Shown here: piece by piece, positions 14,599 to 22,724 of the stretch | Layout of the letters: every line of letters begins with the position of its first letter | Position numbering within the stretch: the first letter of the stretch is position 1 | Source of the DNA: Fimenecus sp045602655 | GTDB taxonomy: Bacteria > Bacillota > Clostridia > Oscillospirales > Acutalibacteraceae | DNA: 23,312 bases | Assembly: GCA_045602655.1 (NCBI GenBank) | Contig: JAZSBY010000004.1 | Location: forward strand, 1-23,312 | Direction of reading: 5' to 3' | The notes under the pieces: generated by a model | Databases searched by the model: none | The model's input: only the letters and a program-made list of their open reading frames with translations | Told to the model about the DNA's origin: nothing | Made by a program: the position numbers and the translations under genes

Positions 14599-16443
14599 CT
14601 ATACTCTACCAAACTGTGTTTCTAATTCGTATTTTGAAATCTCTATCATAACAGGTCTGCCGTGAGGACAAAATCGGACATCACCATCATTTACAACTTG
14701 TTTTGCAAGTGCTAAAAGTTCAATTTCCGAACTTTCATCCCCCGCCTTAATTGCACTTCTGCAAGCAACATTGTGATAAATCCAATCAAGATGTTCATTG
14801 GTTATATCACGACGATTTTTGATTATATATTCAGCAATTTCTCCAATAAGGGGGACGATTTCGCAATCTTCCAAATCCATTGGGCAACTACGGACAATTA
14901 CTGTACCGTTGCCAAAATCTTCTATATCAAACCCTGTTTTTGCAATTATTTCAATATTTTCTGTTACTGCTACATATTCCTCTTTACCAAGAGTCACGGT
15001 AACAGGTGCTAAAAGAATCTGACTGCCACCATTTTGAGATTCTTTCTTCAGTTTGTTAAAAAGAATTCTCTCGTGGGCAGCGTGCTTATCAATAACACAG
15101 AGTTTTCCGTTTAATTCAATAAATATGTAGGTTTTATATGCTTCACCAATAAGACAGATTTCGTTTTCGGATTTGATTTCTTCTGCTTTTGGTGTTTGAA
15201 TCGGCTCGTCTGTTACCTTTCGCACAGATTTTGCAATTGGGAATTCAATGTTGAATGGGTCGTCATCTGCATCTGCAACATATTCAGTTTTAACATCATT
15301 TACAAAAAGTGGTGTTGATGAAAGTGGTTTTAAAACCTTTTCTGTATATGCGATATTTTCCTGAACAGTTGTCTGTTTGAATTCTTGTTGCGGTTTAGCA
15401 AAAATATCGTTAAAAATTGTTTTATTGTCGGGTAATTTTGCCTGTTTTACTGCTGTGTTTTCGCTTAATGCAGATTTAACTGCGTGATAAACTGCATCAA
15501 AAATTGCTCTTTCGTCGGAGAAACGGACTTCGATTTTCGACGGATGCACATTCACATCCACAAGTGTTGGCGGTAATGTTATAAACAGTACGCCACCGGG
15601 GAATTTGCCCACCATAACGCTGTTTTTATAGGCATTTTCAAAGGCAGCCATAATGGTTGTATTTTTTACACTTCTTCCGTTTACAAAGAAGTATTGCATA
15701 CCGCGAGAACCACGACAGTTAAACGGTGGTGTTACAAGACCTGAAACTGACACATTACCAACGGATGCATCAACATTCAGAAGACCGTTTGAAAAATCCT
15801 TACCAAATGCAGAGAAGCAAACATTTTGAAGATTTCCGTCACCATTGGTTGTAAACACCTGCTTACCGTCACGAATAAAACGAATACTGATTTCAGGATG
15901 AGAGAGAGCCAGTTTTTCAACTGCGGATGCAACATAATTGCCTTCGCTCACATCCTTTTTAAGGAATTTCATTCGAGCAGGAGTGTTGTAGAAAAGTTCG
16001 CGGACAATCATAGTTGTACCAACTGCACAACCTGCATCGGAGAAATCGGTAATAATTCCACCCTCTATTGTAAGTGATGTACCCATTTCTTCGGTTGCAG
16101 TTTTGGTAATCATATTCACCTTTGAAACTGCTGCGATAGACGGCAAAGCTTCACCACGGAAACCGAGAGTTAAAATAGAATTCAAGTCTTCGGCAGTTTT
16201 AATTTTACTTGTCGCGTGACTTATGAAGGCAGTTTTCACATCTTCACGGTCGATACCACAACCGTCGTCAGTTACGCGAATATATGAAATTCCACCGTGC
16301 TGAATTTCAACTGTTATGGATGCAGCACCGGCATCAACGGCATTTTCCATAAGTTCCTTCACAACGGATGCAGGGCGTTCAACCACCTCACCCGCCGCGA
16401 TTAAATCAGCCATTTGTTTTGGGAGTTTATTTATTTTTGCCAT
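14599..16443 (-). CDS. mutL: DNA mismatch repair protein MutL
   Basis: MutL links mismatch recognition by MutS to strand removal; in bacteria without MutH it nicks DNA itself. The GHKL ATPase motifs are present: ELMENAVDAGA, DDGCGI, GFRGEALPSIAAVS and NTPARMKFLKK. A long linker (about 330-420) precedes the C-terminal dimer/endonuclease domain with DKHAAHERILFN (about 450), ACRSAIKAG and CPHGRPVMIE (about 590). The last two belong to metal-binding endonuclease motifs, so this is probably the nicking type. Compared with the usual DQHAxxExxxxE pattern, Q is K and the final E is N. The length (614 residues) is normal. ATG 16443 has GAGGTG eight bases upstream. Confidence 0.95.
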   Translation of the reverse strand: MAKINKLPKQMADLIAAGEVVERPASVVKELMENAVDAGAASITVEIQHGGISYIRVTDDGCGIDREDVKTAFISHATSKIKTAEDLNSILTLGFRGEALPSIAAVSKVNMITKTATEEMGTSLTIEGGIITDFSDAGCAVGTTMIVRELFYNTPARMKFLKKDVSEGNYVASAVEKLALSHPEISIRFIRDGKQVFTTNGDGNLQNVCFSAFGKDFSNGLLNVDASVGNVSVSGLVTPPFNCRGSRGMQYFFVNGRSVKNTTIMAAFENAYKNSVMVGKFPGGVLFITLPPTLVDVNVHPSKIEVRFSDERAIFDAVYHAVKSALSENTAVKQAKLPDNKTIFNDIFAKPQQEFKQTTVQENIAYTEKVLKPLSSTPLFVNDVKTEYVADADDDPFNIEFPIAKSVRKVTDEPIQTPKAEEIKSENEICLIGEAYKTYIFIELNGKLCVIDKHAAHERILFNKLKKESQNGGSQILLAPVTVTLGKEEYVAVTENIEIIAKTGFDIEDFGNGTVIVRSCPMDLEDCEIVPLIGEIAEYIIKNRRDITNEHLDWIYHNVACRSAIKAGDESSEIELLALAKQVVNDGDVRFCPHGRPVMIEISKYELETQFGRV

Positions 16444-16461
16444 TGATGTTCACCTCGTTTA

Positions 16462-16489
16462 AATGCATAATGCAAAGTGCAAAATGCAG
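16462..16489. repeat. Four-unit heptamer repeat before mutL
   Basis: The units read AATGCAT, AATGCAA, AGTGCAA and AATGCAG, a tandem 7-base repeat with consensus AATGCAA. It fills most of the 54-base gap between the deaminase gene and mutL. It could be a slippage-prone tract or part of a dispersed repeat; one window cannot decide. Confidence 0.65.
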
Positions 16490-16497
16490 AATATAGT

Positions 16498-16908
16498 TTA
16501 ATATGTTGACGGTTGCCAAGCGAAAGGTAATAAATCTCTTGCTTTGACTTTTATGAGATTTCCGTTTTCGTCATTAACGATTACTTTTATATCAGGACAA
16601 TATTGATATAACATTTGTCTGCAATTTCCACAGGGTGATATAACACCATTGGTGTGTTTTTCATGTACTGCTACGATTGTGTCAAAATCTCGTTCGCCTG
16701 ATGAAATAGCAATTCCCATTGTTATATATTCGGCACAGGAACCGTGCAATCCATCACAATTCACGCCTTTATAAATGTTGCCGTTTTTACAAAGGATTGC
16801 ACAACCAACAGTGTGATTATAAATACCATCATCAAAATTGTCTTTTAATACTTCTAAACCAATTTCAATCAGTTTTTTGTCAATATCATTTAATTCATAT
16901 TTTTTCAT
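16498..16908 (-). CDS. Cytidine deaminase-like zinc hydrolase
   Basis: Proteins of this fold use a zinc-activated water to deaminate cytidine, blasticidin S or related bases. The zinc site is complete: C58-A-E60, with the proton-shuttle glutamate, and P92-C93-x-x-C96-R-Q. The length (136 residues) fits tetrameric enzymes. The substrate side differs from ordinary cytidine deaminase: the usual N-x-E-N ribose-binding stretch reads GVNCDGLHGS, so the substrate may not be plain cytidine; a blasticidin-S-deaminase-like role is possible. ATG 16908 is chosen because GGAGA lies upstream; a longer frame from 16938 would translate the palindromic repeat. It lies between mutS and mutL, which are otherwise often adjacent. 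Confidence 0.82.
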   Translation of the reverse strand: MKKYELNDIDKKLIEIGLEVLKDNFDDGIYNHTVGCAILCKNGNIYKGVNCDGLHGSCAEYITMGIAISSGERDFDTIVAVHEKHTNGVISPCGNCRQMLYQYCPDIKVIVNDENGNLIKVKARDLLPFAWQPSTY

Positions 16909-16928
16909 TTGGTTTTCTCCGTTTTTGC

Positions 16929-16955
16929 GGGCAGGCACGGAGACCTGCCCCTACA
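16929..16955. repeat. Short palindromic repeat between mutS and the deaminase gene
   Basis: GGGCAGG (16929-16935) and CCTGCCC (16944-16950) are inverted around an 8-base spacer and followed by CTACA. It has the same plan as the element near 6006-6025 and is GC-rich in AT-rich surroundings. It ends three bases before the mutS stop codon on the complementary strand. Confidence 0.55.
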
Positions 16956-16957
16956 TT

Positions 16958-19564
16958 TCAGTTTTTGGCTTTGTCGATGAGTTCGTAGAGAAGTCCCATT
17001 GCTTCGATTGGGGTTAGGGTGTTTATATCGACTGTGCGGAGTCTGTCCATAATGTATTCTCTTGAATTTGATTCAAAGGACATTTGAAACTGGGGCTCCA
17101 TTTCTTCCGTGATATCTGTAACCATTTTAGGTTTCATTAAATCATTATCTTCAAGGGTTTTGAGGATTGTTTTTGCTCGTTTGATAACATTATCAGGAAC
17201 ACCTGCAAGCTTTGCAACCTCAATACCATAAGACCCGTCTGCACCGCCACGGACAATTCGACGAAGGAATGTAATATCGTCACCGCGTTTTTTTACTGCG
17301 ATATTGTAGTTTTTAACGCCGTCAACTGTACCTTCTAATTCGGACAATTCGTGATAATGCGTTGCGAAAAGTGTTTTTGCACCGATTTTTTTCTTATCGG
17401 CAATATACTCAACAACAGAACGGGCAATACTCATACCGTCAAATGTGGATGTACCACGACCGATTTCATCTAAGATTATAAGACTGTTTCTTGTTGCATA
17501 TTTAAGAATCTCGGCAACCTCATTCATTTCAACCATAAATGTTGACTGACCTGATGCCAAATCGTCGGACGCACCAACACGAGTAAAAATACTGTCAACA
17601 ATGCCGATATCCGCTGATTTTGCGGGAACAAAACAGCCCATTTGTGCCATAATTGTTATAATGGCAATCTGTCGCATATATGTGGACTTACCCGCCATAT
17701 TAGGACCTGTGATTACTGCCATTCGGTTTTCTTCACAGTCAAGCAAGGTGTCATTTGGCACAAACATTGTCTTTTTCTGCAAGACTTCTATTACAGGGTG
17801 ACGACCTTCGGAAATTCTAACAATACCTTTATCGTTGATATCAGGTCTTGTATAGTTATTCTTAACTGAAACTGTTGCAAATGAACAGAGAACATCTAAA
17901 AGTGCAATTGCATGAGCAGTTTTTTGAGTTCTTAAATACTCCCCTGCAATCTTTTTACGAATTGAATTGAAAATCTCATATTCAAGACCAATAATTCTCT
18001 CTTGTGCACCTAAAACTTTAGTTTCAAGAGTTTTAAGTTCTTCTGTAATATATCTTTCACAATTTGAAAGGGTTTGTTTTCTTATGTATGTATCAGGAAC
18101 AAGTTCTTTATATGAGTTAAGTACTTCAAAGTAATAACCAAAAACTTTGTTATAACCAATTTTAAGTTTTTTAATACCTGTTTTTTCCTGCTCATCTGCT
18201 TCAAGCTTTGCAAGGACGGATTTACCACCATTGACAATGTCACGGAGTTCATCAAGTTCTTTATTGAAACCGTCTTTAATCATTCCGCCCTCACGAACAG
18301 AGAATGGAGCATCATCCTTGATTGCAACATCAATTAGCGAGCAAACATCGTCTAAAACATCAATCTCGTTAAAGATAAATTTAAGCAAATTGCAACCTGC
18401 ATCTTTAAGATTATTCTTGATTTCAGGAAGATTTTGAAGAGTTGTTTTAAGGGACAAAAGTTCTTTTGCGTTTGCTGTGTTATATACAATACGGGTCATA
18501 AGACGTTCCATATCGTAAACACTGATTAAAAGCTCAGTTTCCCTCTCACGAAGTTCTGTATTTTTATAAAGCTCATCAACTGCATTAAGTCGTTTTGAGA
18601 TTTCTGCACAATCATACAACGGTCGTTCAATAAATGAGCGAAGCATTCTTTTACCCATAGCGGTTTTGGTCTTATCAAGCACCCAGAGAAGCGAGCCTTT
18701 CTTATCTCTGTCACGCATTGTTTCCAAAAGCTCAAGATTACGGATTGCAGAAATACCAAGATTCATTAGTTTGGCATCAGAATAGAAATTGATATCCTTG
18801 ATATTTTCTAAATCTCTCTTTTGAGTTGAACGAAGATAGGAAAGTGCTGCACCCAATGCACAGACTGCAGTATTTCTCTGATTAAGAGAAATTGTGCCTA
18901 AATCATTTGTCTTAAAATGTTCTTTACACACATTTTCTGCATTAGTAAAATCAAATTCTTCAATCAATAACTCAACAGACGCTTCAAGTTTTTTAGATAT
19001 AAAATCAGCAAGAGAATTAAAAGACACAACTTCTTTGTTAAGGATAATTTCAGTTGGGTTATATCTACCCATTTCATTTATAACTCTCTGCTCAACATTT
19101 TCAGAAAATTCTGTTAAATTGACCTCGCCTGTTGAAATATCGATAAAGCACATACCAACATTTCCGTTGGCCGCACAGACGGATGCGAGATAGTTATTCT
19201 TTGACTCATCAAGCATTGAACTTTCAATAACAGTACCGGGGGTAATAACACGGATAACATCGCGTTTTACAATTCCTTTTGCCGTTGCCGGGTCTTCCAT
19301 TTGCTCGCAGATTGCAACCTTATAGCCCTTAGACACAAGTTTAGCAATATAACCATCTGCACTATGGAATGGAACACCACACATTGGTGCTCGTTCTTCT
19401 TCACCACAGTCACGGCCTGTTAGCACAAGTTCAAGCTCTTTTGATGCTGTTTTAGCATCGTCAAAGAACATCTCGTAAAAATCACCAAGACGGAACATCA
19501 ATATGGTGTCTTCATAATTCTGTTTTATTTGAAAATATTGTTGCATCATTGGAGAGAGTGCCAT
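16958..19564 (-). CDS. mutS: DNA mismatch repair protein MutS
   Basis: MutS binds mismatches and small loops and, in its ATP-bound sliding form, recruits MutL. The mismatch-reading F-Y-E motif is F29-Y30-E31 (LGDFYEMFFDDA). The connector, lever and clamp regions follow, and the ATPase has Walker A GPNMAGKSTYMRQ (about 620), Walker B LIILDEIGRGTSTFDG (about 693) and the FATHYHEL histidine loop. The C-terminus (MDRLRTVDINTLTPIEAMGLLYEL) is the usual helix for tetramer or partner contact. The length (868 residues) is typical of MutS1; with MutL encoded nearby and the N-terminal domain intact it is not MutS2. ATG 19564 has AAGGA eight bases upstream. Confidence 0.97.
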   Translation of the reverse strand: MALSPMMQQYFQIKQNYEDTILMFRLGDFYEMFFDDAKTASKELELVLTGRDCGEEERAPMCGVPFHSADGYIAKLVSKGYKVAICEQMEDPATAKGIVKRDVIRVITPGTVIESSMLDESKNNYLASVCAANGNVGMCFIDISTGEVNLTEFSENVEQRVINEMGRYNPTEIILNKEVVSFNSLADFISKKLEASVELLIEEFDFTNAENVCKEHFKTNDLGTISLNQRNTAVCALGAALSYLRSTQKRDLENIKDINFYSDAKLMNLGISAIRNLELLETMRDRDKKGSLLWVLDKTKTAMGKRMLRSFIERPLYDCAEISKRLNAVDELYKNTELRERETELLISVYDMERLMTRIVYNTANAKELLSLKTTLQNLPEIKNNLKDAGCNLLKFIFNEIDVLDDVCSLIDVAIKDDAPFSVREGGMIKDGFNKELDELRDIVNGGKSVLAKLEADEQEKTGIKKLKIGYNKVFGYYFEVLNSYKELVPDTYIRKQTLSNCERYITEELKTLETKVLGAQERIIGLEYEIFNSIRKKIAGEYLRTQKTAHAIALLDVLCSFATVSVKNNYTRPDINDKGIVRISEGRHPVIEVLQKKTMFVPNDTLLDCEENRMAVITGPNMAGKSTYMRQIAIITIMAQMGCFVPAKSADIGIVDSIFTRVGASDDLASGQSTFMVEMNEVAEILKYATRNSLIILDEIGRGTSTFDGMSIARSVVEYIADKKKIGAKTLFATHYHELSELEGTVDGVKNYNIAVKKRGDDITFLRRIVRGGADGSYGIEVAKLAGVPDNVIKRAKTILKTLEDNDLMKPKMVTDITEEMEPQFQMSFESNSREYIMDRLRTVDINTLTPIEAMGLLYELIDKAKN

Positions 19565-19601
19565 ATTATAATTCCTTCTCGTTAAATATTTTTTGGATTA
19601 A

Positions 19602-19645
19602 CCCCTCAGTCACCTTGCGGTGACAGCTCCCCTTTCAGGGGAGCC
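19602..19645. repeat. Double-hairpin intergenic repeat upstream of mutS
   Basis: Two perfect hairpins are in tandem: GTCACC-TTGC-GGTGAC (19609-19624) and GCTCCCCT-TTC-AGGGGAGC (19626-19644), preceded by ACCCCTCA. I recall near-identical sequences as dispersed repeats in many gut Clostridia. It lies in the 102-base gap between the YlbF gene and mutS, and no T run follows, so it is probably not a standard terminator. Confidence 0.65.
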
Positions 19646-19666
19646 GAGTTTAATTATTTTAGTTAA

Positions 19667-20095
19667 TTAGTGGTTGCAGCCTTCGTCGCCACAGTCACAA
19701 TGACATCCTGAGCAGTCGCCACCACACTGATGTGCTTTAGGGTCACAAGTATCAGGGTCATCACCGTTAACGCACATAGCAAGAATACCTGTAAGGTAGT
19801 TCATAAGCTCGTCGATATCCTGTCTTGCTTTTTCATAAGCCTGCATATTGGGGTTCATCATAATTTCTGTGTAAACACCACGGAATTCTTCATCGTAAGC
19901 CTTCATTTTACCTTCATCCGGCTCTTCCTTTGATGCTTCGTGCTGATATGATACCTGAATAAGCTGAATTTTGCTCATAAGTTCATTGAGTGCTGTATCT
20001 TTTTCGTTAGCCTCAATTGCTTTCTGCATTGCAAGATATCTTTCATCCTGCTGAATTGCTTTACCAAGCTCTCTTGTAAGTTTTTCAAGTGACAT
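19667..20095 (-). CDS. YlbF/YmcA-family protein with cysteine-rich tail
   Basis: YlbF and YmcA belong to the Bacillus Ric complex, which carries iron-sulfur clusters and affects RNase Y, competence, biofilm formation and sporulation. This 142-residue protein has the helical body of the family (LTRELGKAIQQDERYLAMQKA, then EFRGVYTEIMMNPNMQAYEKARQDID). After about residue 105 comes a tail with eight cysteines, several aspartates and two histidines (CVNGDDPDTC, HQCGGDCSGC, HCDCGDEGCNH). The tail could hold a metal or an iron-sulfur cluster. The gene follows miaB by 36 bases and precedes mutS; Bacillus has ymcA beside its miaB gene (ymcB), with mutS nearby, so this occupies the YmcA/RicA place. 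The function here is inferred. ATG 20095 has AAGGAG about ten bases upstream. Confidence 0.8.
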   Translation of the reverse strand: MSLEKLTRELGKAIQQDERYLAMQKAIEANEKDTALNELMSKIQLIQVSYQHEASKEEPDEGKMKAYDEEFRGVYTEIMMNPNMQAYEKARQDIDELMNYLTGILAMCVNGDDPDTCDPKAHQCGGDCSGCHCDCGDEGCNH

Positions 20096-20131
20096 TTTCT
20101 TTTTACTCCTTTATTTTAACTTTATATTTTA

Positions 20132-21544
20132 TTATTTAACTAATTCTCCGCGTACCAACCAGTTAAGTGGTTTGGTCACCTTCACATGACAGAATTTTCC
20201 CACTAAACTTTGGTCATCACTTGGGAATTCAATAATAACATTACCATCGGTTCGACCTGCCATAAAACCAGCGAGAGTTTTGCTCTCACCCTCGCAAAGC
20301 ACGCGATAGGTTTTGCCTTTCATTTCTGCACTATGATTTGCAGCAATACTTTCCTGCAAATCACAGAGTTCTTTAAACCATTTATTCTTTTCTTCATAGG
20401 TCACAGGGTCTTCCATTAAAGATGCTTTAGTACCCTTTCTGCTTGAAAAGATAAATGTGAAAAGTGAAGTGTATCCAACCTCTTTTACAAGTGACAATGT
20501 ATCACAGAATTCCTCATAAGTTTCTCCCGGAAAACCAACAATTATATCACTTGTAAGGGAAAGACCTTCAATTTTTTCCTTTGCATAGTTTATAAGTTCA
20601 AGATACTTTTCACGAGTATAACGACGATTCATTTCTTTAAGAATTCGGTTATTACCCGACTGAACAGGAAGATGAATATGCTTTGATGCCTTTTCACACT
20701 CTGCGATTGTGTCAATGAGTTCTTTTGTGCAATCCTTTGGGTGTGAGGTCATAAAACGGATTGTGAAGTCACCGGGAATGTCGTTGAGTTGGCGGATAAG
20801 CTTGGAAAAGTTGATATCTTCTTCAAGACCTTTTCCATAAGAATTGACATTTTGACCAAGTAAAGTAATGTCCTTATAACCCTCGTCAACTATCTGTTTA
20901 AACTCAGAAATTATGTCCGCTGATTTTCGACTTCTTTCCCTGCCCCTTACATAAGGCACAACACAGTAGGTACAGAAATTATCGCAACCATACATAATTG
21001 GCAACCAAGCCTTTGCAGAATTGTCACGAAGTGCAGGAATACCCTCTGCAACCTCGTTTGTTTCAGTCATATCGGCAAAAAATCTTTTTCCACGAGTTAA
21101 AAATGCTTTAAAAATTTCAGGTACTTTGTATTGGTTATGAGTTCCGAAAACAATATCAACAAAGGGATAACTCTTGAAGAGTTTTTCACGAATGTGCTCC
21201 TGTTGCATCATACAGCCACAAAGTGCAATTATGAGATTAGGGTTTGACTGCTTTAACTTTTTAATAGCTCCAACATTACCAAAAACTCTGTCCTCGGCGT
21301 GTTCACGGATTGCACAGGTATTATAAAGAATTAAATCTGCATTTTCCCTATCATCGGTCATAGTGTATCCCATTAAGGAAAGTAATCCCTTAATTCTTTC
21401 GCTGTCAGCAACATTTCCCTGACATCCATAAGTATGAACAAATGCCTTGGGGCTTGTCCCGTGACGATGAAGTAAAAGTTCACTTACTTCACCTGCAATA
21501 TTCTTTTGTAACTTAATTTGTTCTTCGCTTACAAAATTGGCCAA
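20132..21544 (-). CDS. miaB: tRNA-2-methylthio-N6-dimethylallyladenosine synthase
   Basis: MiaB is a radical SAM methylthiotransferase that adds a methylthio group to i6A37 of tRNA, the product of MiaA. The N-terminal domain holds the auxiliary cluster ligands C41 (HTYGCQGN), C77 (NTCAIREHAEDR) and the Cys pair in ALCGCMMQQ. The radical SAM motif CDNFCTYCVVPYVRGRERSR lies near 186-205. A TRAM RNA-binding domain ends the protein (about 405-470). At 470 residues it is the MiaB branch; RimO and MtaB differ in the N-terminal Cys context. The start is TTG 21544, two bases after the preceding stop, with AGGAAG about nine bases upstream, and no ATG lies nearby. It forms a two-step pathway with miaA, encoded further along the same run. 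Confidence 0.95.
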   Translation of the reverse strand: MANFVSEEQIKLQKNIAGEVSELLLHRHGTSPKAFVHTYGCQGNVADSERIKGLLSLMGYTMTDDRENADLILYNTCAIREHAEDRVFGNVGAIKKLKQSNPNLIIALCGCMMQQEHIREKLFKSYPFVDIVFGTHNQYKVPEIFKAFLTRGKRFFADMTETNEVAEGIPALRDNSAKAWLPIMYGCDNFCTYCVVPYVRGRERSRKSADIISEFKQIVDEGYKDITLLGQNVNSYGKGLEEDINFSKLIRQLNDIPGDFTIRFMTSHPKDCTKELIDTIAECEKASKHIHLPVQSGNNRILKEMNRRYTREKYLELINYAKEKIEGLSLTSDIIVGFPGETYEEFCDTLSLVKEVGYTSLFTFIFSSRKGTKASLMEDPVTYEEKNKWFKELCDLQESIAANHSAEMKGKTYRVLCEGESKTLAGFMAGRTDGNVIIEFPSDDQSLVGKFCHVKVTKPLNWLVRGELVK

Positions 21545-21546
21545 TT

Positions 21547-22488
21547 TTAAACTTCCTTTGTGTAAAGAGATAATAAGAATTTAAGCACATCGTTATACAC
21601 AACATCTCTGTCTGTTTCGTTAAGAATTTCGTGTCTCATTCCCGGATAGAGAATTGTTGTAGGCTCAATTCCTTCACCCGCAAGACTATCAGCAACGGCT
21701 AAAACACCTTTACCATTCATACCAACAGGGTCATTAGCACCTGAAATAATCATAACAGGTAAATCCTTTGGCATTCTTAATGCCCAGTCAGAGTCGCAAG
21801 CCTCACGCATAATATTATAAATATCACGGTAACCTGCGAGAGTATATGTAAATCCGCAGAATTCATCATTTGAATAGCGAAGTCTGTTTTCCTTGTTTTC
21901 AGAAAGCCATGCGAGAGAATTCTCCTTATCCGTACCCATCATTGAGAAACCTTTATTCATAATTTCTGCAATTTTGTCAACTCTTCTCATAAGGCCATAT
22001 TTGCTTACAAGCATATCAATAAGGTCAACACCGGCATTGATAAGGTCAGGCATATCACCTGTGCCACAGAGAATTACACCATCAAGCTCATATCCAAAAT
22101 GAACAGAGTAAATTCTTGCACAGAATGAACCCATTGAATGTCCGAAAAGAAAATAAGGAATATCCGGGTTTCGCTTTTTCATAATTTTTGTGAGAATGTG
22201 CATATCGTCAACCAGACGCTTATCACCGTTATAATCCCCCATATAACCAATCTGATAACGGTCATCAATGCTCTTGCCGTGACCCAAATGGTCATTACCG
22301 CAAACTACAAATCCGTTACTTGCTAAAAAGCGACCAAATTCGTCATATCTTTCAATATGCTCGGCCATTCCGTGGGCAAGTTGAACGATACCAATTGGTG
22401 TCAATTCATCATCTTCCCAGATAAGTGTCCTGATTTTGTTTGAGCCGTTTGACGAGTTAAAATAAGCTTCTTTTCTAACCAATGCCAT
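21547..22488 (-). CDS. Alpha/beta hydrolase, monoacylglycerol lipase/lysophospholipase-like
   Basis: Likely cleaves acyl esters such as lysophospholipids or monoacylglycerols. The monoacylglycerol-lipase pattern is seen: LAHGMAEHIERYDEFGRFLASNG (36-59), then GNDHLGHGKS (64-73), nucleophile S118 in FGHSMGS, an aspartate in SGANDPVG and the catalytic histidine in PGMRHEILNE. The protein has 313 residues and no signal peptide or membrane segment, so it should be cytoplasmic. ATG 22488 is chosen because GGAGGG lies eight bases upstream; a longer frame to 22560 would begin inside the promoter. It is the first gene of the 16-kb minus-strand run and stops two bases before miaB begins. The link to tRNA modification appears to be positional only. 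Confidence 0.88.
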   Translation of the reverse strand: MALVRKEAYFNSSNGSNKIRTLIWEDDELTPIGIVQLAHGMAEHIERYDEFGRFLASNGFVVCGNDHLGHGKSIDDRYQIGYMGDYNGDKRLVDDMHILTKIMKKRNPDIPYFLFGHSMGSFCARIYSVHFGYELDGVILCGTGDMPDLINAGVDLIDMLVSKYGLMRRVDKIAEIMNKGFSMMGTDKENSLAWLSENKENRLRYSNDEFCGFTYTLAGYRDIYNIMREACDSDWALRMPKDLPVMIISGANDPVGMNGKGVLAVADSLAGEGIEPTTILYPGMRHEILNETDRDVVYNDVLKFLLSLYTKEV

Positions 22489-22531
22489 AAAATTCCCTCC
22501 AAATTGCAGACTACTGCATAATAATAAATTT

Positions 22532-22560
22532 ATTGTATCATAAAAGAGGGTTTTTGTCAT
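22532..22560 (-). promoter_or_regulatory. Strong promoter of the 15-gene minus-strand run
   Basis: ATGACA (22555-22560) and TACAAT (22532-22537) are 17 bases apart on the minus strand. Directly upstream of the -35 lie long A and T tracts (22561-22590), including the 8-base inverted repeat TAAAAAAA/TTTTTTTA, which resemble an UP element. The leader before ATG 22488 would be about 37 bases. Confidence 0.65.
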
Positions 22561-22724
22561 TAAAAAAACATAAAAAAAATAATTTTTTTAATTTTGTAAG
22601 CTTTACTATTTCTTCTTATAATTTTAGTTTATTTTTATCTAATTTAGTTAAACATTTTACAATAATTTGCCTATTTCGACCTTCTTTAATTTGCTTTTTA
22701 CATAAATTATGGTAACGTATGAAT

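Noticed and set aside
14598..14612. TTG start for miaA at 14612
   Set aside because: It overlaps the mutL end without a better ribosome site; ATG 14597 fits the P-loop distance.
16929..19645. Repeats as a possible CRISPR array
   Set aside because: The repeats differ in sequence, are single units far apart, and no spacers or cas genes are present.
22571..22590. TAAAAAAA/TTTTTTTA inverted repeat as a terminator
   Set aside because: It consists only of A-T pairs and lies directly upstream of a -35 box; an UP-element-like tract is more plausible.
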